Below the pieces are notes generated by a model, which worked only from the letters and a program-made list of their open reading frames with translations, was not told the DNA's origin and did no database searches. Shown one piece after another: positions 57,826 to 64,000 of a stretch of DNA of 64,000 nt; position 1 is the stretch's first letter; the number at the start of each line of letters is the position of its first letter. The DNA comes from Neospora caninum Liverpool. Lineage: Eukaryota > Apicomplexa > Conoidasida > Eucoccidiorida > Sarcocystidae. The translations under genes and the position numbers were made by a program. The DNA lies in NCBI RefSeq assembly GCF_000208865.1, contig NC_018396.1, positions 2,194,630 through 2,258,629 on the forward strand. The letters are read 5' to 3'.

Positions 57826-60800
57826 ATGGGTAGTACAGTACCATCGTTATGGTGTAAGTCCCAAGCAGAAGACGGCTGAACTCGGCAGATTAACTGTATC
57901 TTAAGATCAACTGTATCTTATGCGAGTTGTTCTATTGTCGGTCTTTCACAGGGAGTGATTCTGTAACTTTCGGCTCGTCAGTGGCTCTCTTAGGGGAAGA
58001 TGGCGGTCGCCGGTGGCTACCACTTCACCAACAGGAAGATCTGTCGCCGCCGCATGCAATTTCTTTCGTCCAAGGAACAGGAGGGAAGATGGTGAGTCTC
58101 GCGGACGACAGGCAGTAGTTCTTTACAATATGCCTCATGTGCACCAACTTTCATCGCATGGCTGTCCTATTCCGCCCCGTACCCTTGTGTCCTGCCAGGG
58201 GATGATTAGGAATCTGCTCCAACGAGTCGGAAATTTTTTTTCAAAGAAGAAGCTCGCCACAGAATCGGAAACGAAAACAGCCATCGAGTCCTATGTCAAA
58301 GCGAAGGAGGGGCTGAACCTAGGTAAGACCACTCGTTTCCCTTTAACATAAAGCAAGTGAAGCCTTTCCCCTAGAGCATAGAGTACGTGAAGCCTGTTAT
58401 GAGCTTGCGGATACCACAGTTGCAACTGGGTGTCCGTTGCGCTGCAGGCATACTCAGTTGCCTCTCGTATCCTAGCGAGAGTACTTTAAAGAAAGTAAAG
58501 CGCTTCTGTGATGACCTCCACCACGGAAGCCAGCTCGCCAGCCTCTGTCACAAGCTTTTTGGTTGGCTCATTCGGCAATTACAACAACTGAAGAACAACT
58601 GCAAGGGAGGCGTTGCAGGTGAGGAAATTTATCCTACGGGGATGCACGTTCGAACGAGAGGCGGAAGTCGATCTGAAAGGCAGAACATATGTATTCATTA
58701 CGTGGTCTTTCTTGTCCGTATTTTTGTGTAATGTTGAAGAATGCTTACAGCACCTGCGCCTACCCCTGACTCAGACGGCCTTGGTAGGCCTTAACGGTAC
58801 CGCGGGTGAGCAAATTCCACTGCCCTAGTTGGAGGTCAGTAGCCAGGTCTGAACTTCAGTGGGAGCGAGTTGCGGCTTCGAAGCGTCGGTGACGCTGTGC
58901 TTGTTGGCTTAAAATTGGACGGAACGACGGGCATCACTCGTGTGTCCGTTCTTCAATTCTGCCGAGCCGTGGTGTGGCTGTGGTTGAGTTTTTTATAGGT
59001 GATGATGCGTTGTACAGGCCCCGTCACCGCGTACTTCCGCGGGTCGATCTCTCTATTCTGGACAGTAAATATGACTCTATTTCTCCCCTCTTCAAGGAGA
59101 TGTTCGGAACATCTTTCAGTTTGTCAGTTCACGGGAAAGAGAGGATCGACGGTATCGTCCAAAAGAAGCAGGTGCCGAAGCTACCCCAAACGAAGAGACG
59201 AAGATTGTTGGTGGTGAGGCATGTAAACTTTATTCTTGAAACGAGCGTAGCTGGAAGAGGCGTTCTTTTCACCATTATGAATCCACACCCAGTGAACGCC
59301 CGCAGAACGTCATGCGACATGACCGGTCGGCACTTGAAAACAAGCGCTTCACTCATTCCGATGTGGTGTTGTTGATCTTTCCGTTGGTCTGACAGACTCT
59401 TCTCGTCTACATTCTGCTCGACATGCGAAGCATGCCGCAAATTGATCCACTGCTGTTGTCCCTCCTAATGCGAATGACGACAAGCAGCTGCGGCAAGCAG
59501 GAAAAGCGAAAAATCAAAGTGAATGCAAACGGCAAAACTATCAAAGTGAAAGGAATCCGCATCATGCTCGTCGCCTGGACCGAGCTTGTCAAATCCATGG
59601 TTCGAATCGGAGGCTGTTCGTCCTCATCTTCGGATGCCAATTGTGCCCTTTTAATAGCTTATATCCAATGGAAGGATCGGGTGACTGAGCAACTGAATAA
59701 GGTATCTGTCTTACAGGATCACAAAACAGAGGCTGGCTCTGATGGTACCGAGAGTGCTGTCGACCGCACCGTATCTGATGAAGAGGTGCAAGTGTTGGTG
59801 GACAGAGTTCTCCATCGCATTGAAAACAACCTCCTTTTTGGTGAGTTGTGCATCGACTGCCAGCTGTCGCACTTGTATTGAGTATCCTGAAGCAGACAGG
59901 ATAGTTTCTATACGTGAATATACGTGATCACTACCTGCGAGTGCAGTTTCGGTTTTCATTTTAAGTGGCTGTTTGATTGAGAATCTCTCCTTACCGCCGT
60001 CTGATAATTCTAGACAACCAGGTGCATGCGTACAGATTTGGTATTTAGTTCACCAGGTGTGTGTGTGTGTGTGTGCTCACACAGCGAATACCATGATGAA
60101 GATGAAATTCAGGTGGTTGATTAACTTTCTTGGGAAGCGCAAGTCGGTGCGGAAGATGATCCTGAAGTTTTCTGGAAAGCTATCCAGTAAATTATTTGGA
60201 GTGAAGATATTGGGGGGGAAAGCTCAAAAGGAAGCTATGGAGCTAAAAATGAGTCCTGCTGCACGCTACGGCTTCACGTTATTCTACGGTATGCAAAAGG
60301 AAGGAGAAGTTCTGGGGTCAACAGGGCAAGAAGGTTTGTCAAAACTGATGGGTCAGTTGGTACGCACTTTCCTGAAAAAAATGTGGGGATCAGACACAAG
60401 CGCGAAGGGCCCTCAAGGGCAGTCATTGATACAGAAAGCAGGCAATGTGTCTACAGTGGTAGGCTTTATGAATGAGTTGCAGAACAAGCGAACGGCACCA
60501 GACGACAGCTGGATTCTCAGTCAGCGACTGTCGTATCCTTGCGGTGACAACCGATTTGTAAGTCGGATGAAAGGATATATCCTGCCACAGAAAACCTCAG
60601 ACTGTGAAGCAGCCAGTATATCTCTCATTCAAACCGGAAAAAATCTCTCGAGTAAGATATCTGTGGGAGTCTCCGGGGTCGCCGCTTTGATCTTCGGTAT
60701 TTTGGGGGTGATGTCTGGAGGGATATCCATGCTGTTCCCTGCATTGTTTATCGTTGGTGGCCTCCTTCTCTGTTTGTTTACTGTCATTACCTCGCTGATG

Positions 60801-60941
60801 GACCTCGGGATAGTTCCTACACGCCAAGACGGGGAATCAGCGGGGCAAGGAGACAGGGAACCCTTACAGCAGGAGCCTTACACGTCCTATGAGAAAGAAG
60901 AGGACGATGATGGGAAATCGTCTGATTACTGGGGTAGCTGA
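57826..60941 (+). CDS. Uncharacterised seven-exon protein with C-terminal membrane hairpin, 659 residues
   Basis: Exons are 57826-57853 (tentative), 57952-58091, 58199-58322, 58448-58618, 58999-59213, 59396-59840 and 60085-60941. They keep one frame for 1980 coding bases. The start AAAATGG is a good coccidian context, and the first donor is GTAAGT. Exons 3 to 6 encode charged, Lys-rich helical regions (NLLQRVGNFFSKKKL; KLFGWLIRQLQQLKNN). The last exon has a basic amphipathic start (FLGKRKSVRKMILKFSGKL). Near its end come two adjacent hydrophobic helices (VGVSGVAALIFGILGVMSGG and FPALFIVGGLLLCLFTVI), with a short acidic tail (EKEEDDDGKSSDYWGS). No signal peptide is evident from the chosen start; a missed upstream exon could supply one. 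I do not recognise a family. Confidence 0.6.
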
Positions 60942-61902
60942 TAGGTTCAGAGTTGAATTTTTGGAAGGTCATGCAAGAAACCGTTTTTGTAGGAACGGTG
61001 AAGGGGATGTTTCAAGACCCGACAGGCATAATGATCGGGGCTGGTTGCAAGGCGGTGTACAGGACCGTCCCCGTCGAGCACCTGCCTCGTGAAGACGGTG
61101 AACTGTCATTTTAGGCCATGTTTGATTGTTCTTCACTTTAAAGGGCTTTGCTGCAAACTGTGGATGACGGCCAACGTGCGCAGACCACTCTAGGGGGTTG
61201 TTGCGATTTTGCAGCTGTGTCCCGCTTCAAAACCTGATGAATTTCCGGTTTGTGCCTGAAAATTCCTCTACGGAGAAGGGCAGGGTGCTCCCTGGAACTG
61301 GCCTCGTTTTTGTATGTGCGTGAATCTAAAGCTCGGGCTGATTTGGGGACACCGCTAGCCACTACAGAGCCTTCTACCTCTCTTGACTGTGCCAGGTGTA
61401 TTCATTTTGATGGCCGGCTCCGTCATGTTTGCATTTCCGGAATTTTCCAAACATCCCATTCATATACGCAATAATTTACTTGGTGCTTCTCTCTTTACTA
61501 CCTGATATGCCACTGAGTCTCGAGACTCTTAGGGTTTCACCGCAGCACCATTTATCCGTGCGTGTGTTTCTCTTCGGCGTTCCACCAGATATCGGCAGAT
61601 CTATTAGAAGAGTTGCTGGCGCACTGGTACGTGCGCATCCCTATTTTGGATGTCGGCAATGTTATGCTTCTTATTCTACTCCCCATGATTTTTCAGTTTG
61701 ATACGTCATGCTATTTGACTACCGCGTAAAAATGCTGAGGTATAGAATTTCGCGTGGCATGTACCTGTTCCGTGTGCACCAAAGATATACAGCGTGACTT
61801 TCGCTTCCCTGAACTCTTCGACTGCGTTTTCAAAATTTTCAAATCCGCACTTCAGTACAGAAAACGACTTTCTGCCACTCTCTCGCTGTCGCTGGTTTTC
61901 AG
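60942..61902. other. Gap between two plus-strand genes
   Basis: No complete gene is seen. A frame starting with ATG at about 61507 (MPLSLETLRVSPQHH) runs to a strong donor GTACGT at about 61629. It could be an early exon of the gene ending at 62267, but its phase does not match directly, so another exon would be needed between. Confidence 0.35.
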
Positions 61903-62267
61903 ATGAATGTCTCCGTCACCTACAGCTGCTTTCTGAGCCACAGTTGAGTTTCCTGTTCACAATGTTTCTTCCCTTGTGGATCATATTGCTACTGAACAGA
62001 ACTATCCCTGATCTGTTGCTCTCTCTGAATCGCGTGTCTAGTATCCGAAAAACTCCTTTGCACGGTTGTGATGAGAAGTGCTTATATCTGGGAGAAATGA
62101 AGAATAAGCTAGTCGGACCTCTACGGAGAGAAACAACAACAAACACATACACTGTGGCAGGCTTTGATCGCAACGGTGCTTTTGCCGTACCGGGATCATG
62201 GGCATCCATTGAAACCTTCGACGATAGGTACATCCGTGATTTTGTGTTGTTCAAAGTGAATCCGTGA
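61903..62267 (+). CDS. Probable last exon of an unidentified membrane protein
   Basis: After a pyrimidine-rich acceptor (GTCGCTGGTTTTCAG) an open frame in phase 1 runs to TGA at 62267. It encodes about 121 residues: a hydrophobic helix (LSFLFTMFLPLWIILLL) and then a polar segment with two cysteines (HGCDEKCLYLGEMKN) ending in RDFVLFKVNP. Upstream exons are not established. It is convergent with the BT1 gene. Confidence 0.35.
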
Positions 62268-62988
62268 AACAAAAGTTTGGAAGAGGAAGCCGTTTTCCCA
62301 GGATTGCGCGGTCTGCCTAGTCTCCGAGATCTAGAGTATTACTATTGGCTGTACACATTGAACAGCCTTGCAGATCCGCCCGCGCTGAATATAGGTTGCA
62401 AGTCAACTTACGACCGGCGTATGCGAAGAAACCTGTCGCCAGTGTAGGCAGTGTGTTATGTTGGTATCTCTGCATCCACGAATTGAAGCGAAAACGGAGA
62501 TACTCGTATGACTGTGAGCTTCGCAAACCAACTGTCCAACTAGTTTTCATTCTGGCAGAGCTAGAGCTAGCGGAGGCGGTGGCGCTCAGGAGGAAAACGC
62601 AGCCCTTTTGACTGTGTCTTCAGCGAAACACACTAGCACAGGCACACTACCCGGGTACAAGACGAATGCACCACAGAAACCCGGTCAACAACTTGAAACG
62701 TTCGTGAATTCACCTTTTGCTTTGTCATTCTTGTATCTTCACAAGTCAGCGTTTAACATTGCAGGGCATTCTGTTTAGTCGGACTGCTACGCCCATATAT
62801 ATATATATATATACAAATATATATATTTGATAATCTACGGTTATGTATATAGGGCATTGTGTGAGATGTCAGTGAAAATCAGTCGGGGGGGCCTCTCTCT
62901 ATATGCTCTGGGATATATGGCGCAGGCTGACACACACGCAGTCGAACACATATGATGGAGAACTTCCAATTCGATGAGTTCGGTTAGG
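62268..62988. other. Short intergenic region between convergent genes
   Basis: This holds the 3' sides of both neighbours and a (TA)n microsatellite at about 62798-62830. No gene is seen. Confidence 0.5.
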
Positions 62989-64000
62989 TTACTCTGGAGC
63001 CGCACGGAAGGAAGCGACAGAGATTCCTGGTTGGCTGTCCACGTGGTCGGCTTCACTAGAGGCCATAGTTTGCATGCGGCTGAGCTGCGGTTGCTGGGGA
63101 GGAGCGTCGTTCTCGAGAAGTTCCTCATTTTCCTTGTGTGGGTCTGGCTCCATTTGATCGTATTGTCCCGAATCTGAAACTCCGTCAGGCTTCCCATCGG
63201 CTATCGACCTCTGATGAGAGAATAGCGACTCCTGGTTTTCGGAATTTTCGGAAGCCTGTCCAGTTCGCTGACCTGCTGTCAGCTGTATTGGATAATCTGA
63301 AGTTTCATTTGTTTCCTCGAAGCTAGCGTCACCGAAATGGACATCCATCCCGACATTGGGGACGAGGAAGAAAGTCAGTGCAAGAGGCAGCAAGGGGCAT
63401 AACCCAGATCCTATGATGACAGCAAGGCCAAGGTTATCGAAATTGCAACTGCCCCTCTCATCGTTCATTGTTTTTATGCCTAACAGGTACACAGAAAGGA
63501 AGTTGCCCATATACTTGGCCAGAGAACTTCCAAAGTTGTTGACGCCAGCGACGACGGCGTACATGGTACTTTCAACCTGGCGTGGACACAAGCGGGAAAT
63601 CAGGACACACGAAGGCATGAAAGCCCACATGCTAATCACCTCTTCAATTATTGCAGCACTGCAGAAGTACCAAACTTTGTCCGGGATCCCCAGGTAGTCG
63701 ATATTCCAGCGGTATATCATGATAACGTCAAAAACTGATGTTAGACAGGTCAAAAGGGAAGTTATCCAGAAGGCTTTACGGAAGCTCCATTTGCTGACGA
63801 ATTTTTGAAAGAGCATAACGCCAACGAATCCGAAGATAGCTTGCAGAATCGATGTTAGAGTCAGAAGAAATGTCCAACTGAAGTTTGGGCCACGCTCTAC
63901 GCAATCCGGACCGCTCCGGAGCCAGTATGTCACCTGCGAGCTTATATTCGGTAGTAGAAAACGGCTTAAGAATAAGTAGAGTATCGGCTTGAACAGCATT
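62989..64000 (-). CDS. BT1-family folate/biopterin transporter, C-terminal part, truncated by window edge
   Basis: The open frame enters from the right edge and ends with TAA at 62989, giving about 337 residues. It holds at least five membrane helices, for example LTSILQAIFGFVGVMLFQKF, ITSLLTCLTSVFDVIM and LGLAVIIGSGLCPLLPLALT. Family hallmarks are visible: KVWYFCSAAIIEEV, a cytoplasmic-loop-to-helix stretch (PSCVLISRLCPRQVESTMYA) and a following GVNNFGSSLAKYMGNFL. The C-terminal 110 residues are polar and acidic and probably cytoplasmic. BT1 proteins are major-facilitator carriers of folates and pterins, and coccidians have several paralogues. The N-terminal half lies outside the window, so the substrate subgroup cannot be judged. 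No intron is seen in this part. Confidence 0.85.
   Translation of the reverse strand, partial: MLFKPILYLFLSRFLLPNISSQVTYWLRSGPDCVERGPNFSWTFLLTLTSILQAIFGFVGVMLFQKFVSKWSFRKAFWITSLLTCLTSVFDVIMIYRWNIDYLGIPDKVWYFCSAAIIEEVISMWAFMPSCVLISRLCPRQVESTMYAVVAGVNNFGSSLAKYMGNFLSVYLLGIKTMNDERGSCNFDNLGLAVIIGSGLCPLLPLALTFFLVPNVGMDVHFGDASFEETNETSDYPIQLTAGQRTGQASENSENQESLFSHQRSIADGKPDGVSDSGQYDQMEPDPHKENEELLENDAPPQQPQLSRMQTMASSEADHVDSQPGISVASFRAAPE

Overview
The window reads as nuclear DNA of a tissue-cyst-forming coccidian apicomplexan of the Toxoplasma / Hammondia / Neospora type. The reasons are a GC content a little above 50 percent, intron-rich genes with ordinary GT-AG junctions, many (TA)n and homopolymer microsatellites in introns, and gene families typical of this group: BT1-type folate/biopterin transporters, secreted TSP1 and CAP proteins, and long low-complexity inserts in enzymes. 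No bacterial, viral or transposon gene was recognised. Species was not determined. All gene models were built by eye from splice sites and reading-frame phase, so exon borders are predictions.

Layout. Positions 1815-4720 (minus) hold a two-exon, 898-residue, serine/proline-rich protein of unknown function. Positions 7937-18245 (minus, 5' end unresolved) hold a secreted-type gene that joins a thrombospondin type-1 repeat, three tandem copies of a two-exon module (called A-B here) and a C-terminal CAP/SCP domain with all four conserved pocket residues. Positions 21045-43359 (plus, divergent from it) hold a 34-exon gene for a 1664-residue protein with a signal peptide. Most of its exons are tiny and symmetric in phase 1, and its last exon carries a histidine-rich 39-residue tandem repeat. 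Size, signal peptide and architecture make a rhoptry-neck protein of the RON5 type the first hypothesis to test, but this is not proven here. Positions 45441-50244 (plus) hold inositol-pentakisphosphate 2-kinase (IPK1), with a large disordered insert and one probable GC-AG intron.

From about 50.3 kb the style changes, with shorter genes and lower GC by eye. There is a small multi-pass membrane protein (51990-52541, minus, partial model), a single-exon protein with signal peptide and one membrane segment that looks like a dense-granule protein (55002-56120, plus), a seven-exon protein with a C-terminal membrane hairpin (57826-60941, plus), a probable terminal exon of another membrane protein (61903-62267, plus), and the C-terminal part of a BT1-family transporter that runs off the right edge (62989-64000, minus).

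An assembly problem lies inside intron 14 of the large plus-strand gene. A 100-base run of N at 30326-30425 is flanked on the left by an inverted copy of 35354-35789 and on the right by a badly miscalled duplicate of about 29563-29880. Removing 29881-30752 appears to restore a simple intron, and the exon chain stays in frame across it.
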